Shown one piece after another: positions 9,515-18,418 of a stretch of 64,000 bases of DNA. How positions within the stretch are numbered: the first letter of the stretch is position 1; each line of letters starts with the position of its first letter. A program made the position numbers and the translations under genes. The notes under the pieces were generated by a model. That model was not told where the DNA came from and did not search any database. It was given only the letters and a program-made list of their open reading frames with translations. This DNA comes from Holophagae bacterium (GTDB lineage: Bacteria > Acidobacteriota > Holophagae > Acanthopleuribacterales > Acanthopleuribacteraceae). The DNA is taken from assembly GCA_029263455.1 (NCBI GenBank), contig JAJCXM010000032.1, positions 186,001 to 250,000 of the forward strand, written 5' to 3'.

Positions 9515-10399
9515 TTATTTATCTTCTTCGTGCGCCTCTATTTCTTGGGCGATGTTTGCATAATCCTTTTCGATCATCTCTGTGTAATAAGCGGCGCGAC
9601 GTCTAATGCGGACCATGAGCAAAATAAGCACAACCACCAATAAGACGAAAAAGAATAGGTTAGCCATTTTTGGCATGGCAAATAGAAAGGCGTAGAAGGC
9701 AACCATCATTCGCATCAGTTGATCATGGAAATACGCCAAGGCGATTGCGCCAAAAGCCAACGGTGGTCCAAAAGGCGCGTGTGGAATTTTGAACAAAAGC
9801 TTGAACAGCAGGCCGCTCAATATGCCAATGATCGATGCCGGAAACAACACAGCTACAACCAGTTCAGGACCCAAGAAAGCGCCCAACAAAGCCATGAATT
9901 TGACGTCACCAAAGCCCATTACTTCCATGTCGGCGAATTTACTCAATAGCCAGCGCAGTAAATATAGGAATAGGGTTCCTGCCGTCGCGCCCATAAGCGA
10001 CAACAAAAAACCACCCATGTGTGGCTGCGCATTTCCCAATACAGACCAAACAATTTCTTGATGGCCGAGAAATGAGAGGATGGAGGTCGGCAAGAGCGTT
10101 GAACTAATCAGTCCCAGCAAAACGCCTACAATCTGAATACGGTCGGGAATTAGTTTATAACCGTAGTCGGTCGCTATGGCCGCTAATACAAGTGTACAAA
10201 AGCAATACCAAACAAGTGCGTCGGGGTTTGAAAAGCGCCAACTTGTCAGGGCAAACATCATGGCGGATAAGATTTCTACCCAGGGCCATCGGAACGGAAG
10301 ACCACGATTCTTTAGATTCAGAAGAGATGGCGTTAATCGTCTGATGAGGTGGCCGACAAGCGCCCCAGCTAACGCAGCGAGCCAAAGATGGATATGCAA
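9515..10399 (-). CDS. Prepilin peptidase (type IV leader peptidase), lacking the zinc-cysteine domain
   Basis: 294 residues with about eight hydrophobic segments. The two membrane aspartates expected of this aspartic protease are present: Asp78 in AIATDYGYKLIPD and Asp165 in MGFGDVKFMALLG. The usual N-terminal cytosolic domain with four cysteines (which carries the N-methyltransferase zinc site) is absent; the corresponding loop is only NRGLPFRWPWVEIL. The enzyme may therefore cleave prepilin leaders without methylating, or a separate methylase is used. The C-terminal 45 residues form an extra membrane helix plus a charged tail (RIRRRAAYYTEMIEKD). Translation starts at TTG with AGGA upstream, immediately after the ptsI stop. 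No pilin or secretion genes are in the window. Confidence 0.8.
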   Translation of the reverse strand: MHIHLWLAALAGALVGHLIRRLTPSLLNLKNRGLPFRWPWVEILSAMMFALTSWRFSNPDALVWYCFCTLVLAAIATDYGYKLIPDRIQIVGVLLGLISSTLLPTSILSFLGHQEIVWSVLGNAQPHMGGFLLSLMGATAGTLFLYLLRWLLSKFADMEVMGFGDVKFMALLGAFLGPELVVAVLFPASIIGILSGLLFKLLFKIPHAPFGPPLAFGAIALAYFHDQLMRMMVAFYAFLFAMPKMANLFFFVLLVVVLILLMVRIRRRAAYYTEMIEKDYANIAQEIEAHEEDK

Positions 10400-10400
10400 G

Positions 10401-12188
10401 CTACGATTTCCTGCGCCCGTGATCCTCGATCAAGCGGCGAAAAGTCTTAGGGGGTAGGATGTTTTTTAGAGCGGCGCGAAATTGCGCACGTGTCTCTACG
10501 CCAGTTGTGAATTTGGATGGGTTGGGGATTGCTTCCCTCAACTTTCCGACATGAATTTCACGCACCAAATGATGAATAGCAGGTACAGATGTGGGGTTCA
10601 TTGAAAGTTGAGTTAATCCCAAATGTAATAGAAGCGAGGCATACAACGGTGAGGATGCCATTTCACCACAACAGCTCACCTGAATGCCTGCATTGGCCCC
10701 TTCTTGGATGATGTGCTGCAACAAACGAATAATGCCCGGATGGAATGGTTCGTATAGGTAATTCACATCGTCGTTGGCGCGGTCGATGGCTAGAAAGTAT
10801 TGGATTAGGTCGTTGGTGCCAATGCTGAAGAAATCCACTTCCTTAGCTAAATGATCGGCTACCAAAGCTGCCGAAGGCACTTCAATCATGACGCCAATTT
10901 GAATGTCTCGGCGAATAGCGACGCCTTCCGACTCTAATTCGTCAGCGACGTCACTGACGATTTTTCTGACGATACGTAATTCCTCGACCCCAGTGATAAG
11001 CGGAAACATCACTTTAATGTTGGCGTAATCCGCGGCCGCTCGAATAAGTCCACGAAGTTGGGTTTTGAAAATATCACGCCGAAACAAACAAAGACGTACG
11101 CCTCGTAAACCCATCACTGGATTCAACTCTTTCTCTTTGACAAAAGCGCGATGAAAGAATTTTTCGCCGCCCAAATCTAACGTTCGAATGGTCACTGGGA
11201 AAGGTGCAGACTCGGCCGCGATTCTGCAATAGGTGTCAAAGTGAACATCTTCGCTTGGAAAATCTGGCGCGTAATGCAGGAATAAGAACTCGGTGCGATA
11301 AAGTCCGATTCCTCTAGCGCCATAAGCCAGAGCCGTATCAACCTCTTGGGGTATTTCGATATTTGACTGCAACTGCACTTCAATGCCGTCGATCGTGATT
11401 GCCGGAGCTTGGGCCGACTTTTTCGAAAGAACCACTTGGCGTTTGTGGGCACGCTGCATCTTTTTATAGGCGTCCAGAGTCTTTCTGTCTGGATCAATGA
11501 TGACTTTGCCTTGAAAGCTGTCGAGAATGACGAGATCACCTGAATTGACACGACGAGTTACGTGATGCAAACCAAGGACGGCTGGTAGTCCTAGGGCCTT
11601 GGCGATAATGGCTGTGTGGGTTGTCTGTCCGCCCAAATCGGTGGCAAAGCCCAGTATTTTGGGGTGATCAAAGGTTGTGATATTCGAGGGTCCAAACTCA
11701 TTGCCTATCACAATAATGTTTTCTTTTAGGTTCTGGAATCCAAAGGGTTTTCCACCCATGAGTATCTTGAGGATGCGTTTACCAACGTCTTCTAGGTCTT
11801 TGCCCCTTTCAACAAAATAGGGGTCACCTAAGTTTTCAAATTGGTGCAGGATTGAAAGCAGGACCTGATTAAATGCCCACTGGGCTGTACAAGATTCCGC
11901 TCGAATGAAAACAATGGTTTCTTTTATTAAGCTTTGGTCGTCTAGAAACAAAACGTGGGCGTCGAAAATGACGGCGTGTTCTTCGCCAATCTTGGCGCTG
12001 ACTTGGTCTTTAATGGCTTCGATTTGGCGACGAGCTTCGCCAATGGCGGCTCTGAATCGGTCCACTTCCTTTTCAGTGTCGTCCACTTTAATGGTTTCTT
12101 TGAACACCAGCGTTTCTTCATCAAAAAGAAGCAAAGCTTGGCCGATGGCAATGCCTGTAGCGACACCAACCCCTTCAAGCGATTCCAT
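10401..12188 (-). CDS. ptsI: PTS enzyme I (phosphoenolpyruvate-protein phosphotransferase)
   Basis: 595 residues, normal family length. It transfers phosphate from phosphoenolpyruvate to HPr. The phospho-accepting histidine lies in GGQTTHTAIIAKALGLPAVLG, in the swivel domain, and the PEP-binding barrel shows the expected GARGIGLYRTEFLF, MGLRGVRLCLF, IGVMIEVPSAA and FFSIGTNDLIQYFLA motifs, with the cysteine in QVSCCGEMAS. The gene follows HPr directly (4-base gap) in the order EIIA-HPr-EI. No membrane EIIB/EIIC gene is present, which suggests a regulatory rather than sugar-importing PTS. Confidence 0.95.
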   Translation of the reverse strand: MESLEGVGVATGIAIGQALLLFDEETLVFKETIKVDDTEKEVDRFRAAIGEARRQIEAIKDQVSAKIGEEHAVIFDAHVLFLDDQSLIKETIVFIRAESCTAQWAFNQVLLSILHQFENLGDPYFVERGKDLEDVGKRILKILMGGKPFGFQNLKENIIVIGNEFGPSNITTFDHPKILGFATDLGGQTTHTAIIAKALGLPAVLGLHHVTRRVNSGDLVILDSFQGKVIIDPDRKTLDAYKKMQRAHKRQVVLSKKSAQAPAITIDGIEVQLQSNIEIPQEVDTALAYGARGIGLYRTEFLFLHYAPDFPSEDVHFDTYCRIAAESAPFPVTIRTLDLGGEKFFHRAFVKEKELNPVMGLRGVRLCLFRRDIFKTQLRGLIRAAADYANIKVMFPLITGVEELRIVRKIVSDVADELESEGVAIRRDIQIGVMIEVPSAALVADHLAKEVDFFSIGTNDLIQYFLAIDRANDDVNYLYEPFHPGIIRLLQHIIQEGANAGIQVSCCGEMASSPLYASLLLHLGLTQLSMNPTSVPAIHHLVREIHVGKLREAIPNPSKFTTGVETRAQFRAALKNILPPKTFRRLIEDHGRRKS

Positions 12189-12191
12189 AAA

Positions 12192-12461
12192 CTATTCGTT
12201 TTCCTGAAATTTAGAGACGATTAGGTCGCAAATACTTTCGATTGCTGAATCCTCGTCACTACCCTCAACTTTCACGGTTAACCATGTACCTTGGTGAGCT
12301 GCAAGCATTAATAAGCCTAAAATACTCTTGCCGTTGACCTCGTTGTCACCTTTACAAATGAAGATATCGGACTGAAAGTTATGCGTAAGATTGATCAACT
12401 TGGCCGCCGCTCGAGCATGCAGGCCTTTCTTGTTGGTGATTTCTAATGAGCGCTCAATCAT
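12192..12461 (-). CDS. ptsH: HPr phosphocarrier
   Basis: 89 residues. His15 in NKKGLHARAAAKLI is the phosphorylation site from enzyme I. The regulatory serine position is also kept (NGKSILGLLMLAA), which in other lineages is modified by HPr kinase; no hprK is seen in the window. The start codon overlaps the EIIA stop (ATGA), and ptsI follows, so the three are one translation-coupled unit. Confidence 0.93.
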   Translation of the reverse strand: MIERSLEITNKKGLHARAAAKLINLTHNFQSDIFICKGDNEVNGKSILGLLMLAAHQGTWLTVKVEGSDEDSAIESICDLIVSKFQENE

Positions 12462-12862
12462 GAACGGCTCCCGGCTAATTCGCTGGCGATATAAATTGAT
12501 TTTTGAGCTTGATCCTTAAGTTGCCGTGCAGCTTCACTAAGTTCAATTCCGCTCGGTAACGTGATTGCTTTCATGATCATGGGTAAATTTACGCCCGTAA
12601 TAATTTCCACCTTATTCGGCTTGTGATAATTCAGAGAGATGTTTGTAGGCGTCCCACCGAACATGTCCGTCAGAATAAGCACGCCATCACCGTCGTCAAT
12701 GTCTTGGATTTTCTGACCCAGCGCTTCCTGAACAGTTTGGATCTCATCGTCCCAGCCCACGCAATAATAGCTAATGTGTTGGCAGGACCCAATGATCTGC
12801 TGGGTAGCTTCTACCAATGATTTGGCAATGGTACCGTGGGTCACGATCAGGGATTGAATCAT
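12458..12862 (-). CDS. PTS EIIA component, mannose family
   Basis: 134 residues with the EIIA-Man fold pattern. The likely phospho-histidine is His9 in LIVTHGTIAKSL. The sequence GVLILTDMFGGTPTNISL is the family signature, and VEIITGVNLPMIMKAI matches the following strand and helix. Alone, without EIIB and EIIC, such proteins are usually regulatory phospho-acceptors. It is the first gene of the EIIA-HPr-EI unit; the region 12863-12988 upstream should carry the promoter, but I see no clear consensus hexamers there. Confidence 0.9.
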   Translation of the reverse strand: MIQSLIVTHGTIAKSLVEATQQIIGSCQHISYYCVGWDDEIQTVQEALGQKIQDIDDGDGVLILTDMFGGTPTNISLNYHKPNKVEIITGVNLPMIMKAITLPSGIELSEAARQLKDQAQKSIYIASELAGSRS

Positions 12863-12988
12863 GAAACTCTTATATCTCGCTTTGTAATATTGGGAACGCT
12901 TTACGCTACGGTATGGCCTGGACTAGTTGGAATCGTATCTTTCAGTTATACCCGGGAAGGCATGAGTGGTCAAGGTTACTACTGTCTG

Positions 12989-14326
12989 TCAACCTTGGGT
13001 GCGTTTTGCCAATACTTGTCCGCACCATTGCAGATAAGTCGTGTAATTGATTTTACCGTGCAATGCGGCGGTACGCTGCATTACCTGTTCACGTATGCTT
13101 GCATCGACCGAAGATAGATTCTCTGCATAACTGAGCAATTCTTCGACAAATGGACGCACGGCGCTTTGCTGTGATTCCAGGAGTTCTGCTCGTTGTATGG
13201 CGTCTTCGGAGAGACCGGCGAGGCTTATTCTGGCTAGACTTTGGGCGCTTTTTAAGGACGCTTTAATGTTTCCTTTACCGGTGATGGCGTTGCCCGCACA
13301 ATAAATTCCGTCGTACTTGCTGAGCCGACCCGTTGTGGCGTCGGTCGTGTCATAGAGCTCTCCGTTCATGGGCAGTCCTGGAAGATTCTCAGGAATACTG
13401 CCTACAGAGCTAATAATTAATGAAGTGTTGAGTCTGGTTAATTCTTCGCAACCAATGACTCGGCCCTGTTCGATGCGCGTTTTTCGCAATACAACGCCCG
13501 TAACGGATCCATTCTCATGCTCGATCTCTTCAGGTTTATGCAATGGCATGACGCGGAAACCATAGCGGCCGCAGGCATTTGCAACGATTTTTTCGCGTGT
13601 GCGTTTCGCCTTTTCTAGTCGTACTTCGTCGGCATCGTCGTTAAGCGGAACCAGTGGCATATCTTCGATTTGACGACGATACACGATGGTTGCGGGCTCA
13701 AATGACAAATCCTCCATTGATAATCCATGTTTTATGGCGGTTTTCTCTAAGCCGTAATGTTCTAGTTGAACGACATTCTCGTCAATGCCTCGTTCTCGAA
13801 GCTTGCGTAAGAAGTTTTCGAATTGGCATATCTTTGCCACGTCGATGGAGGCAAGCCCTCCGCCAAATATGACCGCACCCTCGGGAACATTAAATACTTC
13901 ACCGGCGTAATTTGAGTCTGGGTAGTGATTAAACCAGTAAACAAATGGATTCTGTTCGACCAATGAACGGTCCTTGATTGCCTCTGAACCCGGTATTTTT
14001 AAGGTTCTGTCCCGCCAAGCACCATTGGCCAAAACAACTAATTGAAATCCCCATTGCTCGCGAAGTTCACTAAGGTCGAAGTCCGTTCCGAGCTTATGGC
14101 ATGGAACGAATGTGATGCGTTCGTGATTTAGACGATCGTCAATCAGTCCCATTTCTCGGCGTTGCAATTTCTGGTGCCAACGAGGAAGTCCGTCTTCGAT
14201 CTTTCCATAAGGTAATTCGTTTTGCTCAAAGACGACAACGTGATGACCAGCTTCTGCCAGTTTTGAAGCGAATTCGGAGCCCGCACAAGCTCCTCCTATC
14301 ACGGCAATCAATGTGGATTTAGTCAA
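12989..14326 (-). CDS. FAD/NAD(P)-dependent oxidoreductase, ferredoxin-NADP reductase-like
   Basis: 445 residues. The N-terminal dinucleotide site is VIGGACAGSEFASKLAEAGH, followed by VVVFEQNELPYGKIEDGLP, which resembles the FAD-binding half of adrenodoxin reductase, FprA or the glutamate synthase small subunit. A second nucleotide-binding segment is EGAVIFGGGLASIDVAKIC. The C-terminal FAD motif is KYDGIYCAGNAITGKGNIKAS. The first glycine motif is GGACAG rather than GxGPAG, an unusual but conservative variant. Translation starts at TTG with GAGGTAAC upstream. It follows the propeller gene by 12 bases and may share its transcript; the electron partner is unknown. Confidence 0.75.
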   Translation of the reverse strand: MTKSTLIAVIGGACAGSEFASKLAEAGHHVVVFEQNELPYGKIEDGLPRWHQKLQRREMGLIDDRLNHERITFVPCHKLGTDFDLSELREQWGFQLVVLANGAWRDRTLKIPGSEAIKDRSLVEQNPFVYWFNHYPDSNYAGEVFNVPEGAVIFGGGLASIDVAKICQFENFLRKLRERGIDENVVQLEHYGLEKTAIKHGLSMEDLSFEPATIVYRRQIEDMPLVPLNDDADEVRLEKAKRTREKIVANACGRYGFRVMPLHKPEEIEHENGSVTGVVLRKTRIEQGRVIGCEELTRLNTSLIISSVGSIPENLPGLPMNGELYDTTDATTGRLSKYDGIYCAGNAITGKGNIKASLKSAQSLARISLAGLSEDAIQRAELLESQQSAVRPFVEELLSYAENLSSVDASIREQVMQRTAALHGKINYTTYLQWCGQVLAKRTQG

Positions 14327-14338
14327 GGTTACCTCGAT

Positions 14339-15361
14339 TCATTCAGATGATGCGGCCATTACTGTCGCGCCGTTCATGGCATAGGATGTTATATAACCGT
14401 CGTATCCAATAAATAGCACAGTGTTTTGATTTTGCAATACATGGGTGACATGTGAGCTAAGTGGTTGGATATGCTTCTCTCGTTTTTCGAGATCTAGCCA
14501 TATAAGTTCCGGCGACTCCAATTGAGTAACGATGAGGGATTGGGCATCCCAGCGAATGAGCGCCCCGGGTCTATCGCGCAAATTGACGCGCCAAAGTTCA
14601 CGGCCAGATTTTGCAAAGATACGTACATCACGCGCCTGCGAGGCAATCGCCAGTATGGGCTTCTTTGGAGTTCCAAGCCAAATGGGCATGAGCTCAACAT
14701 CAACGACAAATTGGCGCTCCCACAGATCGCTCCAATCAGCTCGGTAGAGATGCAATGAACGGTCCGAGTAAATGACGGCAAGTGATTGGTCAGGTCCACG
14801 AGTCACAAATACCAAACTTCTGGCTCCAAATCGTTGTGTCCCCTGATCGCTCCAACCCACCAGATGGTTGTCCCAAATCCGATTAATCCTGTCCTTTCCA
14901 GATATTAAGAGGGAAGTACCGAGACGTTGCAGACTCTCGATCCCAGAATCCACGTAAATACCTCGCTCCAATTCTCCCGTTTCGGGATTCAACAGAGCAA
15001 CAAGGTCGTCGGTGGGAATGGCCAGGTGACGCCGAAAAATGAACGGTTGACTGGTAGGCTTGGGGAGGACGCGACTCCACATAACATTAAGGTCAGGTGA
15101 ATAACAATGCATGACGCCATAGGCATCGTAGACATAGAATTGTTGTAATTGATCTGAAAAGGCTAATTTTGGATGTGTTTTCTCTTCGCGCCTGGCAATG
15201 AGGTTACCAGCGACGTCATAGACGTATAATTCGTCGTTGGTGGCGAAAAAAACTTGGTCTAGTGCATTCAGGGCCGCCTGTTGAACGGGGAAAAAGGGGA
15301 CCTGCCATCTGGAATCAGCGGTAGGGTTGTTGAGCACGAAGACCGTTAAGAATGTTATCAT
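14339..15361 (-). CDS. Beta-propeller (PQQ/WD40-like repeat) protein
   Basis: 340 residues. Successive segments of about 40 residues share a strand-turn-strand style: QVFFATNDELYVYDVAGNLIAR, QFYVYDAYGVMHCYSPDLNV, SLAVIYSDRSLHLYRADWSD, PILAIASQARDVRIFAKSGRE and VLFIGYDGYITSYAMNG. This is the pattern of a seven-bladed propeller of the PQQ-like type. The N-terminus (MITFLTVFVLNNPTADSRW) is only weakly hydrophobic, so export is uncertain. It is first in a minus-strand run with the oxidoreductase. No catalytic residues recognised; probably a binding or scaffold protein. The divergent ybeY lies 109 bases away. Confidence 0.6.
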   Translation of the reverse strand: MITFLTVFVLNNPTADSRWQVPFFPVQQAALNALDQVFFATNDELYVYDVAGNLIARREEKTHPKLAFSDQLQQFYVYDAYGVMHCYSPDLNVMWSRVLPKPTSQPFIFRRHLAIPTDDLVALLNPETGELERGIYVDSGIESLQRLGTSLLISGKDRINRIWDNHLVGWSDQGTQRFGARSLVFVTRGPDQSLAVIYSDRSLHLYRADWSDLWERQFVVDVELMPIWLGTPKKPILAIASQARDVRIFAKSGRELWRVNLRDRPGALIRWDAQSLIVTQLESPELIWLDLEKREKHIQPLSSHVTHVLQNQNTVLFIGYDGYITSYAMNGATVMAASSE

Positions 15362-15470
15362 GGCCCGCCTATTATAAGGCCGCGGCCAATCGGAAGCGAG
15401 TCATCACGAAAACCGGCGCCTTCTGCTATGATGGAAGCTTGTTTTGCGTCGAAAGTAATCAACATAACTT

Positions 15471-15923
15471 ATGAACGGACCTTCAATTCAATGGGATGTC
15501 TTGTGGGAGGCAGAAGAGGCAGAGCCTCCGTCGACCCACTTAGACGGATTTCTTCAGGCTCTTGCGTCAGCGCTTGAGTTAGAAGACGCTGAAGTAAGTA
15601 TCCTGATTTCAAATGATAAGCGTATACGCGACTTGAATTTACAGTACCGTTCCATCGACAAAGCGACCGATGTATTGTCATTTCCGCAAACGCACCACTT
15701 GGACCAACAACCAAGGCAACTAGGTGATATTGTGATTAGTCTCGATCAGGCAAAAAAGCAAGCGTTGGCGTTGAATCAGCCGGTTTCAGATGAGCTTCAA
15801 TTCTTGGTTTTGCATGGATTATTGCATCTGTTAGGGTACGATCACGAAACCGACGATGGTGAAATGTTATCTCTTCAACAAAAGCTGAGAACTTTGTTGA
15901 CTGACTATTTTCGAGGGGGATGA
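15471..15923 (+). CDS. ybeY: rRNA maturation endoribonuclease YbeY
   Basis: 150 residues, normal length. The zinc-binding signature HGLLHLLGYDHETD is intact (three histidines), and NLQYRSIDKATDVLSFPQ precedes it as in all YbeY proteins. YbeY processes 16S rRNA 3' ends and takes part in ribosome quality control. The stop codon is followed four bases later by the CorC-type gene, a common pairing (ybeY with a hemolysin/CorC gene). Confidence 0.95.
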   Translation: MNGPSIQWDVLWEAEEAEPPSTHLDGFLQALASALELEDAEVSILISNDKRIRDLNLQYRSIDKATDVLSFPQTHHLDQQPRQLGDIVISLDQAKKQALALNQPVSDELQFLVLHGLLHLLGYDHETDDGEMLSLQQKLRTLLTDYFRGG

Positions 15924-15927
15924 GTAC

Positions 15928-17175
15928 TTGGACGAAGGTTTATCTAGCATATGGATTCTGTTGTTATGTGTGCTGATTGTATTGCGCCTGCTCAACAATC
16001 TACTGCGTTCTGGTTATCAAGGTCTTGGTGACATTTACCAGAAGGCATTAGCGGAACGACTCAAGAACGAAAGGCCCAATTTGGCTCGCGCCTTAGATCA
16101 TGCCCATCTATTGGAGAGTTCCGTTCAAACTGTTGATGCTTTAGGTTTGGTGGCCGTCGTCTCGCTCTTGCTTAGCCACCTCGGTTTTGAGCCGAATGTA
16201 TTCTTGGCTTTGGGTTTGTATGTCGTTATTGCTGACATACTTGTTCCATTCTATTTGGCTCGCCACCATACAGAGGCATTTGTCATTCGTTTGTTCCCCT
16301 TAGTAAGTTGGCTCTATTTTTTTGTGAGACCCATAGCCTTGTTGGCCGGGGTACTAGCCAAAATTGGGAAACGATTTGAGGATAAGAGGTCGGAAGAAAT
16401 CGACGAAACGCCTGCGGAACTAAATGCCTTCATTGAAGCTGGTGCCGAAGAAGGTTTCATTGAGGAGAAACAAAGAATTTTAGTTCAGAATATTCTCAAT
16501 ATTGATGAGACCGTCGCACGTGAGATCATGACACCGCGAACGGATATGCAGTGCGTGCCCATGAACGCAGAACGTCCGGATGTACTTGGTGTATTCAAAG
16601 AATGCAAGTTCTCCCGGCTTCCTGTCTATAAGAAGGACATAGATACCATAGAGGGCATGGTTCGACTTAAGGACTTAGTCAACGAGGAACATGCAAAAGT
16701 TTCAGAATTAGTGATGCCGGTTTTGTATATACACGAAGACATGAATGTCGCTGACCTGATGACGAAAATGCTACGTACAAGAATTCAAATGGCAGTTGTT
16801 CTGGATCAATACAGCGGGACATCTGGATTAATTACGCTCGAAGATGTCATCGAAGAAATCGTGGGCGAAATCCATGACGAACATGAGTCTCCTGATGGGG
16901 ATGAAGTAATTAGGCTTGAAGATGGCAGCTATTTAGTAGATGGGCGTTTTAACATCTCAGATTTTGAGAAGAGATTCGCTGTATCCATTGAAAGTGAAGA
17001 TGTTGACACCATTGGCGGGTACATATTTATGGTGCTAGGCCGTATCCCAGATGTGGGTACGCTCATTGACCTGGCAGGCATGCAAGTTGAAATTATCCGC
17101 TCGGACGAACGACGTATCTATCAGGTTAAGATTTATCCTGTTGTCCATGACGAGATTGGCGCCAATACGGATTAA
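15928..17175 (+). CDS. CNNM/CorC (HlyC) family membrane protein with CBS pair
   Basis: 415 residues. The start is a TTG at 15928 with GAGGGGGA 7 bases upstream; no in-frame ATG fits. The first 150 residues hold several hydrophobic segments (IWILLLCVLIVLRLLNNLL; ALGLVAVVSLLLSHLGF; FLALGLYVVIADILVPFYL; WLYFFVRPIALLAGVLA), a CNNM-like membrane domain. Then follow the CBS pair (VAREIMTPRTDMQCVPM...CKFSRLPVYKKDID; MLRTRIQMAVVLDQYSGTSGL) and the C-terminal CorC_HlyC domain (DGSYLVDGRFNISDFEKRF). Family members are linked to magnesium or cobalt export; the transported ion is not shown by sequence. It sits in an operon with ybeY and the DUF1444-like gene. Confidence 0.88.
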   Translation: MDEGLSSIWILLLCVLIVLRLLNNLLRSGYQGLGDIYQKALAERLKNERPNLARALDHAHLLESSVQTVDALGLVAVVSLLLSHLGFEPNVFLALGLYVVIADILVPFYLARHHTEAFVIRLFPLVSWLYFFVRPIALLAGVLAKIGKRFEDKRSEEIDETPAELNAFIEAGAEEGFIEEKQRILVQNILNIDETVAREIMTPRTDMQCVPMNAERPDVLGVFKECKFSRLPVYKKDIDTIEGMVRLKDLVNEEHAKVSELVMPVLYIHEDMNVADLMTKMLRTRIQMAVVLDQYSGTSGLITLEDVIEEIVGEIHDEHESPDGDEVIRLEDGSYLVDGRFNISDFEKRFAVSIESEDVDTIGGYIFMVLGRIPDVGTLIDLAGMQVEIIRSDERRIYQVKIYPVVHDEIGANTD

Positions 17176-17178
17176 ACG

Positions 17179-18390
17179 ATGCTCTTTACTCGCCCAACAA
17201 GAAAGAAATTCGCTACCTTGTGCATGGGCGAATTGACGAAACTTCTACCAGACCGTGAGTTTTTGTTTGATGAACAGGCATTTCGTTTACGGACACCCGG
17301 CGACTGTCCGCAGATAATAAATCTTTCGAATGCCTATACCGAAGTGTGTCAATCGCGGTGGTATCGCAGAGCGAGAGTCATGCGCGGGTTTCTGTTGGCC
17401 GTTATTTCTACGCCGGCGAGTATGCCTGCAGACTTTCTAGATGTTAGGGATCATTTGCTTCCTGGCGTTAGAGAGCATGCATTTTTTGCATTTACACGCT
17501 TAAATGCAGAGACTGACCAGAAAGCCGGTTTAGAAATACCGGTCGAGCGTTTGTCGTCTCGGTTATCCATGTGTCTGCTATACGATTTACCGAATTCCAT
17601 GCAATATGTCACCAGTGACAACCTTAAGGAATGGCAGATAGATTTTGCCGAGGCAAAATCTTGTGCGCTCAAGAACCTTGAGTCTCGAACAAGTGGTAGC
17701 CTTCAATCCGTTGCACAAGGGTTGTACGTGTCGGATTGGTGCGATAATTACGATGCTTCCAGGATCCTACTAACAAACACATTTAGAGGCTTGGACCTGC
17801 TTGGGGATCCCATCGTTTGGGTGCCTTCACGCAACCGTCTAATCGTATGTGGGGCTGACGACATCGAAGCCTTGGCAGGGGCCATAGGCCTCGTCCAGGA
17901 AGCCATTGAAACGGATCGCGCTATTTCGTGTCGTCCCCTGAGATGGGCCTGGCCGGAACTGAGTGACTTTGAACTTGATGAGCGCCATGTTTGTTATCCT
18001 TTGTGGCGAAAAACAAGAATCCAAGAGGATGCCGACCTTTATGAAGAGCAAAAGGCCCTGTTGGACCGCGAGTTTGTTGACCAGAAAAACGACCTCCATG
18101 TTGGATCGTATTTAGTGCTCGAACAACAGGACAGTAAAGAACGTTTCTCGTTATGCACCGTCGCACGTGATGTGGATAGCCTTATTCCAGTCACCGAGTA
18201 CGTGTTACTTGTGGACAGCGAACGGTCAGAAAACGAACGGCATCTTGGACCCGTCCCTTGGCATCAGTTTCTGTTGATCTGCAAGGAAAACTTGAAGCTG
18301 GAAGATGTCTACCCGCCCAGATACCGAGTGACCTCGTTTCCAGACAACGATCATTTGGACAAATTACGCACGTTTGTTAAACAGGGCTAG
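17179..18390 (+). CDS. DUF1444-like protein
   Basis: 403 residues, no signal or membrane segment. The opening RKKFATLCMGELTKLLPD, then FRLRTPGDCPQIINLSNAYTEV, resembles DUF1444 (YtpQ-like) proteins, in which a short N-terminal helix precedes a strand-rich body. The middle, SRILLTNTFRGLDLLGDPIVWVPSRNRLIV, also fits. The C-terminal 150 residues add a segment (HVGSYLVLEQQDSKERFSLCTV) not typical of short DUF1444 proteins. Start ATG lies 3 bases after the CorC-type stop, so it is probably co-transcribed with ybeY. Role unknown. Confidence 0.5.
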   Translation: MLFTRPTRKKFATLCMGELTKLLPDREFLFDEQAFRLRTPGDCPQIINLSNAYTEVCQSRWYRRARVMRGFLLAVISTPASMPADFLDVRDHLLPGVREHAFFAFTRLNAETDQKAGLEIPVERLSSRLSMCLLYDLPNSMQYVTSDNLKEWQIDFAEAKSCALKNLESRTSGSLQSVAQGLYVSDWCDNYDASRILLTNTFRGLDLLGDPIVWVPSRNRLIVCGADDIEALAGAIGLVQEAIETDRAISCRPLRWAWPELSDFELDERHVCYPLWRKTRIQEDADLYEEQKALLDREFVDQKNDLHVGSYLVLEQQDSKERFSLCTVARDVDSLIPVTEYVLLVDSERSENERHLGPVPWHQFLLICKENLKLEDVYPPRYRVTSFPDNDHLDKLRTFVKQG

Positions 18391-18418
18391 TTTGGTTACT
18401 GATTCAATCTTCGAGTGT

